NCBI RefSeq assembly: GCF_015182285.1
Contig: NZ_PRDM01000001.1
Location: 1,116,001 to 1,180,000, forward strand
Direction of reading: 5' to 3'
DNA: 64,000 nt
Source: Flavobacterium hungaricum
GTDB taxonomy: Bacteria > Bacteroidota > Bacteroidia > Flavobacteriales > Flavobacteriaceae
Positions 35,294-43,374 of the stretch are shown here, piece after piece (the stretch's first letter is position 1; every line of letters begins with the position of its first letter). The notes below the pieces were generated by a model. That model had not been told where the DNA came from. It saw nothing but the letters and a program-made list of their open reading frames with translations, and searched no databases. The position numbers and the translations under genes were made by a program.

Positions 35294-35746
35294 ATGTCTG
35301 GTATAGCCTCCAATTCTAATTTTGGCTCTTATAAAACACTAATAAAAACCACTATGGGATTAGCAGAAAAACGTTTAGCAGCATCTATTAAAACAGAAAA
35401 ACTTCCGGCTTTTGAAGCAAAATTAAAAGAAAGAGCGGGTTATGATATTAAGGTCGATATTGATTGGGATACTTTTACATCTTATGACGAATATCCGTTA
35501 TCGCGTCTTGATATTGTGTTTGATGACGTAGAATCTTTTGTAAAGAAAATTTGCGTTGATGAGATGGGAAAAGAAGCTTTGAAGGATAAAATAGCAGCAA
35601 TTCATTTAACCAATTCAGAAAATAACGATGATGTTAAAATGGAATTGAAAGACGAAACTTTATTTCTTACCGTACAGCTGGTACAATCTTCTTTTAACTC
35701 TCAAACCGATTCGCAGCTGGCCGCTTATGTAGAAGCACTTTTATAA
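35294..35746 (+). CDS. Uncharacterised small protein downstream of the TPR protein
   Basis: 150 residues from ATG 35294 (a GTG directly before it is also possible; a later ATG at 35354 is a third choice). It is acidic, has no signal peptide or spans, and reads as an alpha/beta protein with VDIDWDTFTSYDEYPLSRLDIVF and a C-terminal LFLTVQLVQ strand. No family was recognised. It is likely co-transcribed with the TPR gene, since a terminator follows only after it. Confidence 0.7.
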   Translation: MSGIASNSNFGSYKTLIKTTMGLAEKRLAASIKTEKLPAFEAKLKERAGYDIKVDIDWDTFTSYDEYPLSRLDIVFDDVESFVKKICVDEMGKEALKDKIAAIHLTNSENNDDVKMELKDETLFLTVQLVQSSFNSQTDSQLAAYVEALL

Positions 35747-35779
35747 AATCCTATTTCCTATTTTAAATATTTTGAGAAA

Positions 35780-35815
35780 AAAAACAGGGACAGTTTTGAT
35801 GCTGTCCCTGTTTTT
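35780..35815. terminator. Bidirectional terminator
   Basis: AAAAACAGGGACAG (35780-35793) pairs perfectly with CTGTCCCTGTTTTT (35802-35815), with A and T runs on both sides, between converging genes. Confidence 0.9.
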
Positions 35816-35831
35816 GATTGTAAAAGCTTTA

Positions 35832-36881
35832 TTATTTCAAAGTTGTTTTAATCACAACTGCTGCCTGAAGTACCGCTGTCTGGATCGCCGGAACATTTGC
35901 AATCGGGTTCAAAAGTCCGTAATCGTGAATCAATCCGTTGTATCTTGTCAACGTTACAGGAACTCCAGCCTCGTTTAATTTTCTGGCATAAGCTTCACCT
36001 TCATCTCTTAAAACATCATTTTCAGCAGTTTGAACTAGTGCAGGAGGTAAGTCTTTTAATTCGGCTAAACTTGCTTGTAATGGAGACGCATATTTTTCGG
36101 TTCTTTTTGCAGTGTCTGGTAAGTAATTGTCCCAAAACCATTTCATCATATTTTTGGTCAAAAAGCGTCCGTTAGCATACAGATTATAAGATTCAGTTTC
36201 AAAATTAGCATCGGTTACCGGCCATAATAAAACCTGAAGTTTAATATGCGGTCCTTTTTTATCTTTTGCCATTAGTGTAATTGCAGCCGTCATGTTACCG
36301 CCGACGCTGTTTCCAACTACCGCAAGGTTTTTCCCGTCAACACCAATTTCTTTTCCGTTTTCAGAAACCCATTGCGTTGCAGCGTAGATTTCGTTGATCG
36401 CTACCGGATATTGTGCTTCTGGAGAAGGCGTATAATCTGGGAAAACCGCCACAGCACCGCTTTCTACAACCAAATCTCGAACCAATCTTCTGTGCGTTGG
36501 ATAGTCGCCAAGAACCCAGCCGCCGCCGTGAATAAAGATGAATACTGGTGCATTGGCTTTAGTACCTTTTGGTTTTGTAATATGAATTTTGACTTTTAAA
36601 CCATTTTGTGAAATTACTTTTTCAGATTCTTCAATTCCAGAATAATCTACTGTAACCGATTTTTGAGCGCCCACCAAAACATTTCTGGCATCTGCAACAG
36701 GTAATTGTTCCAAAGGTTTTCCGTCACCAGAGTTCAATGCGTTTAAGAAACCGCGTACTTCTGTAAATATTTCAGGGTCATTTTGTCCTTTATAAGGTCT
36801 TTCTTGTGCCATAATAACTGTATTTAAAGTTAGTAGTGCTGCTATAAATATACTTCTTTGTAATGATTTTATTGTTTTCAT
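35832..36881 (-). CDS. Secreted alpha/beta-hydrolase of the HSL-type esterase family
   Basis: 349 residues with a signal peptide ending VIMAQ. The oxyanion-hole motif HGGGW is at 118-122. The nucleophile Ser192 sits in GNSVGG, a variant of GDSAGG. Asp289 (ENDVLRDEGEAYA) and His319 (LIHDYG) complete the triad. It should be a periplasmic or extracellular esterase on short-chain esters; the true substrate is unknown. An OsmC gene lies 32 bases upstream on the same strand, so the two are probably co-transcribed. Confidence 0.92.
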   Translation of the reverse strand: MKTIKSLQRSIFIAALLTLNTVIMAQERPYKGQNDPEIFTEVRGFLNALNSGDGKPLEQLPVADARNVLVGAQKSVTVDYSGIEESEKVISQNGLKVKIHITKPKGTKANAPVFIFIHGGGWVLGDYPTHRRLVRDLVVESGAVAVFPDYTPSPEAQYPVAINEIYAATQWVSENGKEIGVDGKNLAVVGNSVGGNMTAAITLMAKDKKGPHIKLQVLLWPVTDANFETESYNLYANGRFLTKNMMKWFWDNYLPDTAKRTEKYASPLQASLAELKDLPPALVQTAENDVLRDEGEAYARKLNEAGVPVTLTRYNGLIHDYGLLNPIANVPAIQTAVLQAAVVIKTTLK

Positions 36882-36913
36882 GATATTATATTTTTATTAT
36901 AATGTTTTGATAA

Positions 36914-37327
36914 TTAGTTATTAAGGTTTGCTTGTAATACGATTTCAAAAGAAAATGCCTGACTTACGGGACATGTTTTTTCTGCGCCCTGAGCAATTTT
37001 CAAAAATTCTTCCTCAGAGATTCCGGGAACTTTAGCATTTAAAACCAAAAGCGATTGTGTAATTTTTCCGTCGTTTAAAGTAATTGTAGATTGAGTAGAC
37101 AATTCTTCTGCGGTATAGCCTGCTGTAGTCAAGTCTAAACTTAACTTCATTGTAAAACAGCCAGCGTGTGCGGCCGCTAGTAATTCTTCCGGATTCGTTC
37201 CGATTCCGTCAGCAAAACGGCTGTTAAAAGAGTAGGGAGTGTTTTGTAATACAGTACTATCTGTGGTAAGAGTTCCTTTTCCGGTTTTAATGTCACCGTT
37301 CCAAACGGCTTGTGCTTTACGTTTCAT
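36914..37327 (-). CDS. osmC: OsmC-family peroxiredoxin
   Basis: 137 residues from ATG 37327 (MKRKAQAVWNGD, the usual OsmC beginning). An upstream start at 37363 is unlikely because a -7 promoter box overlaps it. The two redox Cys are in HAGCFTM and EKTCPVSQ. It should reduce organic hydroperoxides. It is upstream of the esterase gene and downstream of an AraC gene on the same strand. Confidence 0.93.
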   Translation of the reverse strand: MKRKAQAVWNGDIKTGKGTLTTDSTVLQNTPYSFNSRFADGIGTNPEELLAAAHAGCFTMKLSLDLTTAGYTAEELSTQSTITLNDGKITQSLLVLNAKVPGISEEEFLKIAQGAEKTCPVSQAFSFEIVLQANLNN

Positions 37328-37360
37328 ATCTTGTGTTTTATCAGTTATAATTTGATAGGA

Positions 37361-37368
37361 CAAAGATA
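37361..37368 (-). promoter_or_regulatory. -7 box of the osmC promoter
   Basis: The plus strand CAAAGATA is TATCTTTG on the coding strand, matching TAnnTTTG, 33 bases before ATG 37327. Confidence 0.5.
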
Positions 37369-37402
37369 TGGCGGTAATAAGGCTGTAAAAATAGATAAAA
37401 GT

Positions 37403-38272
37403 CTATACTAATTGTACATTTTTCCCTTGAAGGTATTTTTTCTTGAAATTAGACGGAGTGTCGCCGACTTTATTCGTAAAAAGGCGATTAAAGTAGGCAG
37501 GATCTTCGTAACCCAATTGATAAGCAATTTCTTTTACACTAAGTGAAGAATAGCCCAAAAGTCTTTTAGCTTCCAGAATTATACGATCCTTAATAATATC
37601 ATTAGGCTGTGCAAGTTCTAATCTATTAAATTTATTCGAAAGGGTTTTGGGTGCAACGCCCAGAATATCCGCATAATCGGCAACAGTATGTTTGTTTCTG
37701 AAATGAATTTCGACCAATCGGCTGAAATCCCTGAAGAAATCAATTTCTTTTGAGGGCTCTTCGTTTAAAACGCCAAGCTGTTGTATTTTCCAAATGCGCG
37801 TTGCTTTTATAATGAGCTGTTTTAAATACGTTCGAATCATTTCTTCCTGCGAAGAATCGGGCAATATAAATTCTTGCTGCATTTGTTCGTAAATGCCTTC
37901 AATAAACGGCACCTCTTTTTCAGGTAAAACCGTCATCGGCATTTCAAAAATATTATTAAACAGCAATCCGTCGCAGGCCACTTCGGCGTCGTGAATCTGT
38001 ACGCAGTAAAAATCACGGTTATAATACATAAAATACCCCTGTCTTTTTCCTTCTTTAGTAATCTGTAGATATTGACTGCTGTTGATAAAAAACAGAGAAG
38101 GACTCGAAGTTTGATATTGCTTAAAATCAATCGTTACCGAATAATTTTCCGGCAGATAAAGCACCTTAATATAGGCTTTGTATTCGTCGCTGTTAATTTC
38201 CTCCAGCGTTTCCTGATTTAAAATCAGAAATCCTAGTTTTTTATAATTCGATTCGAATACTTTATGATTCAT
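37403..38272 (-). CDS. AraC-family transcriptional regulator
   Basis: 289 residues. The C-terminal AraC domain (about 180-280) shows HTVADYADILGVAPKTLSNKF, YSSLSVKEIAYQLGYEDPAYF and FTNKVGDTPSNFKKK. The N-terminal 170 residues have no recognised ligand domain. It is upstream of osmC and the esterase on the same strand, with the osmC promoter between, so it may control those two genes. This is inference from position. Confidence 0.92.
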   Translation of the reverse strand: MNHKVFESNYKKLGFLILNQETLEEINSDEYKAYIKVLYLPENYSVTIDFKQYQTSSPSLFFINSSQYLQITKEGKRQGYFMYYNRDFYCVQIHDAEVACDGLLFNNIFEMPMTVLPEKEVPFIEGIYEQMQQEFILPDSSQEEMIRTYLKQLIIKATRIWKIQQLGVLNEEPSKEIDFFRDFSRLVEIHFRNKHTVADYADILGVAPKTLSNKFNRLELAQPNDIIKDRIILEAKRLLGYSSLSVKEIAYQLGYEDPAYFNRLFTNKVGDTPSNFKKKYLQGKNVQLV

Positions 38273-38327
38273 TTACAGCGGATTTTTGATATAAAATTAA
38301 ATTTTTTGGGCTAAAGCCGAGGACAAT

Positions 38328-38891
38328 TTACAACTTAGGGCTTATTTGAAGATGTTCTAGCTTTTTTCCAACCAGCGTTTTTTCACCCACAACCTTAAAC
38401 CCCAGTTTCAAATAAAGATTTTTGGCCAGCGGATTTTCTTCTTCAACCAATAATCCTAAAGTTTCGTTGTTTTTAGCAACATATTCCTCAATAAGAAACT
38501 GCAAAATTTTAGAGCCAATTCCTTTTCCCTGATAATTTGGATTTACACCTAAAGAATCAATATAATATTCCCCATCCTTTGATTCTAATTCGGGATCAAA
38601 TTCTGGATTATAGTTTTTGCGCACATAATCGATTATCGGATTTCGAAGCGTTATCAAGTCAGATCCCTTGTAAACATTTACAGCTCCAATGATGCTATTG
38701 TTTTCTTCGGCGGCAAAACAATTTTGATACGAATATTGATTGTTTTCTCTTTCGACGAAATACTGCAGGAAATCTTTCGCAGCAGCGTAATCTTCTTTTT
38801 TTATAAACTTATATATAATGTCTTCCATCGCCAATAATAAAATAGGAGCAATAGATGGCGCGTCGGATCTCTGGGCTTTTCTGATGATCAT
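38328..38891 (-). CDS. GNAT-family N-acetyltransferase
   Basis: 187 residues of a single GNAT domain. The acetyl-CoA pyrophosphate-binding motif A is NPNYQGKGIGSKILQFL, preceded by YYIDSLGV and followed by LLVEEENPLAKNLYLKLGFKVVGEK. It is cytosolic; substrate unknown. It stands between an AraC gene and a long repeat array. Confidence 0.92.
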   Translation of the reverse strand: MIIRKAQRSDAPSIAPILLLAMEDIIYKFIKKEDYAAAKDFLQYFVERENNQYSYQNCFAAEENNSIIGAVNVYKGSDLITLRNPIIDYVRKNYNPEFDPELESKDGEYYIDSLGVNPNYQGKGIGSKILQFLIEEYVAKNNETLGLLVEEENPLAKNLYLKLGFKVVGEKTLVGKKLEHLQISPKL

Positions 38892-38911
38892 TTGGAATGA
38901 TTTTACTATTA

Positions 38912-38919
38912 CAAATTTA
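38912..38919 (-). promoter_or_regulatory. -7 box for the GNAT gene
   Basis: The plus strand CAAATTTA is TAAATTTG on the coding strand, matching TAnnTTTG, 20 bases before the start. Confidence 0.4.
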
Positions 38920-38929
38920 CTTTAAATAA

Positions 38930-39800
38930 ATTTTTCAAGCAGATTTAAGTGCTATTATAATTTTAATCGCTGTAATCTCTTGCAGATAAATCTATTATTT
39001 AAAATCTGCTCCAATCCCTATCAGTCTGGGTGAAAACAAAAAATCTGCACAATCAGCCAAATCTGCGAGAGTAGACCAGTCTTTGCAGACTTTCTTAAGG
39101 TTTCTTCAAATATATAATCAACCAAAAATCCCTTTAATCAGCATAATCTTTGGCAGATAAATTATCTCATTAAAAATCAGCTCCAATCCCTATCAATCTG
39201 CGTGAAAACAAAAAATCTGCACAATCAGCCAAATCTGCGAGAGTAGACAAGCACAGTATTTATAGTAATTCACCAGTCTTTGCAGACTTTCTTAACGTTT
39301 CTTCAAATATATAATCAAACCAAAAATCCCTTTAATCAGCATAATCTGCGGCAGATAAATTATCTCATTAAAAATCTGCTCCAATCCCTATCAATCTGCG
39401 TGAAACAAAAAAATCTGCACAATCAGCCAAATCTGCGAGAGTAGACCAGTCTTTGCAGACTTTCTTAACGTTTCTTCAAATATAAAATCAAACCAAAAAT
39501 CCCTTTAATCAGCATAATCTGCGGCAGCTAAATTATCTCATTAAAAATCTGCTCCAATCCCTATCAATCTGCGTGAAAACAAAAAATCTGCACAATCAGC
39601 CAAATCTGCGAGAGTAGACAAGCACAGGATTTATAGTAATTCGCCAGTCTTTGCAGACTTTCTGAAGGTTTCTTCAAATATATAATCAACCAAAAATCCC
39701 TTTAATCAGCATAATCTGCGGCAGCTAAATTATCTCATTTAAAATCTGCTCCAATCCCTATCAATCTGCGTGAAAACAAAAAATCCTTTTAATCAATATA
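38930..39800. repeat. Five-unit tandem array with alternating 172/198-bp spacing
   Basis: The marker CTCCAATCCCTATCA starts at 39009, 39181, 39379, 39552 and 39749. Intervals alternate 172, 198, 173, 197 because a ~25-base insert (AAGCACAGgATTTATAGTAA) is present in every second unit; the dimer period is about 370. Units contain AATCTGCG and GCAGATTT-type arms as in the 15.8-kb array. It fills the 38892-39948 gap; a 60-codon frame at 39770 starts inside the repeat, overlaps the next promoter and is not believed. Confidence 0.92.
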
Positions 39801-39906
39801 ATCAACAACAGATAAATTTTCTTAAATTCACAAACAATCTGCACGAAACAAAAAATTATACCGATTTAGTATTAAATTATACCATTTCTATAATCCAAAC
39901 AGCTTA

Positions 39907-39914
39907 TATCTTTG
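39907..39914 (+). promoter_or_regulatory. -7 box for the alcohol dehydrogenase gene
   Basis: TATCTTTG matches TAnnTTTG, 34 bases before ATG 39949. Confidence 0.45.
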
Positions 39915-39948
39915 TTATTATAATTTTAAAAAAAGAAAACTCAATAAT

Positions 39949-40962
39949 ATGAAAGCAATAGGATTTAAAACATCATTACCGATTGAAAATCAAGATAGTT
40001 TTATAGCATTTGAAACCGAAAAGCCAATTCCAGGCGCTCACGATTTATTAGTAAAAATAGATGCCGTATCGATAAATCCAGTCGATTTTAAAATACGCCA
40101 GAGCGGTGCAAAAGATACCGTCTTAGAAACCCCAAAAATAATTGGCTGGGATGCTGTCGGAATTGTTCAGGGAGTTGGAGAAAAGGTTACCTTATTTGAA
40201 GTAGGCGATTGGGTTTATTATGCAGGTGACATCACCAAGCAAGGAAGCAATGCAGAGTATCAGATTATAGATGAAAGAATTGCAGGCAGAAAACCAAAGA
40301 CATTAACTAATGCAGAAGCTGCAGCGATGCCCTTAACAACTTTAACCGCTTGGGAAATACTTTTTGACAGAATCAGAATCAATCCAGAGAAAGACAAAGG
40401 AAAAACAATTTTGATTATTGGCGGAGCAGGCGGCGTCGGATCAATCGCAATACAGCTGGCCAAAAAGATTGCAGGTTTAACGGTAATTGCAACAGCTTCT
40501 AGACCTGAATCTATAGCTTGGTGCAAAGAACAAGGAGCAGATTTTGTGGTAAATCATAAAAATTTAACCGAAGAAGTTCGAAACGCAGGATTTCAGTATG
40601 TAGATTTTATCTTAGATTTTGTAGATACCAATGCGTATTGGGATATTATGGCAGAACTTATTAAACCTCAAGGACATATTGCCTCAATTACAGGAAGCAG
40701 CGAACCTGTTTTGTTGAATAAACTAAAAACGAAAAGTGTATCGTTCTCTTGGGAATTTATGTACACACGCTCTATGTTTGAGACAGAAGATATAGTAGAG
40801 CAGCATAACATCCTGAATTTGACCGCAGATTTGTTAGACGACGGCGTTTTAAAACACACCTTAAAACAGACCTTGGAAGGATTTACTGTCGAAAACTTTA
40901 AAGAAGCGCACCAACAGTTAGAGTCAGGAACTACAATCGGGAAAATAGCGATTAAGTTTTAA
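39949..40962 (+). CDS. Zinc-type alcohol dehydrogenase / quinone oxidoreductase family protein
   Basis: 337 residues of the medium-chain dehydrogenase/reductase fold. The N-terminal GroES-like part has AVSINPVDFKIRQ and GWDAVGIV; the nucleotide site is GGAGGVGSIAIQLAK. The Cys residues that hold the structural and catalytic zinc in true ADHs are absent, so it belongs with the NADPH:quinone reductase branch despite the common family name. It is a single gene ending at a strong terminator. Confidence 0.92.
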   Translation: MKAIGFKTSLPIENQDSFIAFETEKPIPGAHDLLVKIDAVSINPVDFKIRQSGAKDTVLETPKIIGWDAVGIVQGVGEKVTLFEVGDWVYYAGDITKQGSNAEYQIIDERIAGRKPKTLTNAEAAAMPLTTLTAWEILFDRIRINPEKDKGKTILIIGGAGGVGSIAIQLAKKIAGLTVIATASRPESIAWCKEQGADFVVNHKNLTEEVRNAGFQYVDFILDFVDTNAYWDIMAELIKPQGHIASITGSSEPVLLNKLKTKSVSFSWEFMYTRSMFETEDIVEQHNILNLTADLLDDGVLKHTLKQTLEGFTVENFKEAHQQLESGTTIGKIAIKF

Positions 40963-40978
40963 GATTAAGAATAACGGT

Positions 40979-41015
40979 AAATCCCAATAATTTGTATTAT
41001 TGGGATTTATTTTTT
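40979..41015 (+). terminator. Terminator after the dehydrogenase gene
   Basis: AAATCCCAATAAT (40979-40991) pairs perfectly with ATTATTGGGATTT (40996-41008), loop TTGT, followed by a T-rich run. Confidence 0.92.
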
Positions 41016-41057
41016 GAAAGTTTTTTCTTAAATATTTTTTAATTGGCTTTATAGTGC

Positions 41058-41065
41058 TACTTTTG
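41058..41065 (+). promoter_or_regulatory. -7 box for the TonB receptor at 41097
   Basis: TACTTTTG matches TAnnTTTG, 32 bases before the ATG; the -33 region is not clear. Confidence 0.45.
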
Positions 41066-41096
41066 CCGTTAATTTAAAAAGTAGTTCTTACTAGCT

Positions 41097-43301
41097 ATGA
41101 AGCATTTGTTCTTATTTGGAGTGATGTTATTTTCTTATGCACTCCAAGCCCAAAACATTAAAGGTGTTGTAAATGACGAAAATGGAAAACCGCTGCAGGA
41201 GGTTTTAATTCGAAATTTAAATTCTAAAACACACGCCCATTCTGACAATTACGGAAAATTTATTGTCGAGAATTCCAACCTCAATGACAGTCTTGAAGTC
41301 TCTAAACAAGGTTTTGTTACACAAAGAGTCAAAGTAGATCACACAGATTCTTTTTCTATAACTCTAAATGAAAAACCATTTTTATTAGAAGAAGTTACGA
41401 TTACCAATACCTTAAAATATCTGAATACCATTTCTAAAATTGATTTAGAGATTCAGCCCATTTCCAATTCACAGGATTTGATGCGAAAAGTGCCGGGACT
41501 TTTTATCGGACAGCATGCAGGAGGCGGGAAAGCTGAGCAGATTTTTTTAAGAGGTTTTGACTGTGACCACGGAACAGATATAAGCGTTTCTGTAGACGGA
41601 ATGCCGGTAAATATGGTTTCGCATGCGCACGGTCAGGGCTATGCCGATCTTCATTTTGTGATTCCAGAAACTGTCGACAATATTGATTTTGACAAAGGCT
41701 CTTATTTTGCAGACAAAGGAGATTTTACAACTGCAGGATACATCGGTTTCAATACCAAAAAAGCATTAGATAAAAGTTCTGTCTCTTTTGAAATCGGACA
41801 GTTTGATACCTTTAGAACAGTGGCTTTGTTTAATTTATTGAATAAAGAAAACCAATCGGCTTATTTTGCGGGAGAGTACATGATGACAGACGGTTATTTT
41901 GATGCGCCTCAAAACTTTAACCGAATTAATTTGTTTGGAAAATACGCGGCAAAACTCAATAGCGGCGATAAATTGGCTATTTCGCTGTCGCATTTTACCA
42001 GCAAATGGGATGCGAGCGGACAAATTCCAGATCGTGCCGTAAACGATGGTTCGATTTCACACTTTGGAGCAATAGATTCTAACGAAGGCGGTAACACAAG
42101 CAGAACCAATCTGAACTTGCAGTATGATTCTAAAATTGATGAAGTTTCGCAGATAAAAAATACTGCTTTTATTAGTAAATACGACTTTGAGCTGTATTCT
42201 AACTTTACTTTTTATTTAAATGATCCTGTAAACGGCGATCAGATTAAGCAGAAGGACAACAGAACAATTGTGGGTTTTCAGTCTGAATACGACCGAAAGC
42301 TGAATGATAAATGGAATTTTAAATTAGGTGCCGGACTGCGAAACGATAACAATAAAGATGTTGAATTGTCGCATACTTTAAACCGCAGCACCGTATTGGA
42401 ATATTTAAGTTTAGGAAATGTCAACCAAACCAATTTGTATTCTTATACAGGATTGGAATTTATTTCGGGTAAATGGCTGATCAATCCAGGACTTCGATTT
42501 GATTATTTAAAATTTAATTATGAAGATCAATTGGCGCCAGAACTGGGGAATCAGGCTCAGACCAAAGCTATTGTAAGTCCGAAACTAAACTTTTTGTATA
42601 CTCAAAACAATACGCTGCAATATTTCTTAAAACTGGGGAAAGGATTTCACAGCAACGATGCGCGTGTTGTAATTGTGCAGAAAGCGCAGGAGATTCTTCC
42701 TGAAAGTTACGGAGCAGATTTAGGGATCAACTGGAAACCTTTTCCTAGAATGATTATCAATTCTGCAATCTGGTATTTGTATCTGGCGCAGGAATTTGTG
42801 TATGTAGGAGACGAAGCAGTTGTAGAACCAAGCGGTAAAACAGAACGCAAAGGTTTTGATTTTGGTTTTAGATATCAATTGACCAATTGGCTGTTTTGGA
42901 ATACCGATTATACTTATACGCATGCAAGAGCAATTGACGAATCTAAAGGAAATGATTATCTGCCTCTGGCACCCGTTAATACTTTAACAAGCGGACTTTC
43001 TGTAAAAGACCTTAAAGGATTCTCAGGAAGTTTAAGAACAAGATTCTTGGGAGACAGACCTGCAAATGAAGACAATTCTGTAGTTGCAAAAGGATACTGT
43101 ATCACTGATTTTTCAGTCAATTATCAAATTAAAAAAGTGTCTATCGGACTTAATATTGATAATATTTTTGATACGAAATGGAAAGAAACACAATTTTTAA
43201 CCGAATCAAGATTGGCCAATGAAACCGATCCTGTAGAAGAAATTCACTTTACGGCAGGAACACCTTTTAATGCCAGATTGATTCTGAAATACAGCTGGTA
43301 A
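41097..43301 (+). CDS. TonB-dependent receptor, His-rich plug type
   Basis: 734 residues. Signal peptide (FSYALQAQ), regulatory-like beta domain (about 22-95), TonB-box-like LLEEVTITNT, and a plug with FLRGFDCDHGTDISVSVDGM, then VSHAHGQGYADLHFVIPE, and a barrel ending ARLILKYSW. The GFDCDHGTD and SHAHGQGYADL motifs mark a receptor subfamily distinct from the siderophore type. The His and Cys placed in the plug suggest a metal or metal complex, but this is inference. It is convergent with a methyltransferase gene. Confidence 0.9.
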   Translation: MKHLFLFGVMLFSYALQAQNIKGVVNDENGKPLQEVLIRNLNSKTHAHSDNYGKFIVENSNLNDSLEVSKQGFVTQRVKVDHTDSFSITLNEKPFLLEEVTITNTLKYLNTISKIDLEIQPISNSQDLMRKVPGLFIGQHAGGGKAEQIFLRGFDCDHGTDISVSVDGMPVNMVSHAHGQGYADLHFVIPETVDNIDFDKGSYFADKGDFTTAGYIGFNTKKALDKSSVSFEIGQFDTFRTVALFNLLNKENQSAYFAGEYMMTDGYFDAPQNFNRINLFGKYAAKLNSGDKLAISLSHFTSKWDASGQIPDRAVNDGSISHFGAIDSNEGGNTSRTNLNLQYDSKIDEVSQIKNTAFISKYDFELYSNFTFYLNDPVNGDQIKQKDNRTIVGFQSEYDRKLNDKWNFKLGAGLRNDNNKDVELSHTLNRSTVLEYLSLGNVNQTNLYSYTGLEFISGKWLINPGLRFDYLKFNYEDQLAPELGNQAQTKAIVSPKLNFLYTQNNTLQYFLKLGKGFHSNDARVVIVQKAQEILPESYGADLGINWKPFPRMIINSAIWYLYLAQEFVYVGDEAVVEPSGKTERKGFDFGFRYQLTNWLFWNTDYTYTHARAIDESKGNDYLPLAPVNTLTSGLSVKDLKGFSGSLRTRFLGDRPANEDNSVVAKGYCITDFSVNYQIKKVSIGLNIDNIFDTKWKETQFLTESRLANETDPVEEIHFTAGTPFNARLILKYSW

Positions 43302-43338
43302 AAAGAAAGCGCTCCCATTTGGAGCGCTTTCTTTTTTT
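43302..43338. terminator. Shared terminator between converging genes
   Basis: AAAGAAAGCGCTCC (43302-43315) pairs perfectly with GGAGCGCTTTCTTT (43321-43334), loop CATTT, then T residues. Confidence 0.92.
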
Positions 43339-43374
43339 GAAGTACAATCAAATCTTTGAATAGTACCCAAAAAA

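Noticed and set aside
37328..37363. Twelve extra N-terminal residues of OsmC
   Set aside because: The longer start overlaps a -7 promoter box and gives residues not found at OsmC N-termini; ATG 37327 fits the family.
39770..39952. 60-codon frame before the dehydrogenase
   Set aside because: Starts inside repeat DNA at a GTG, passes through the -7 box at 39907 and overlaps the true start.
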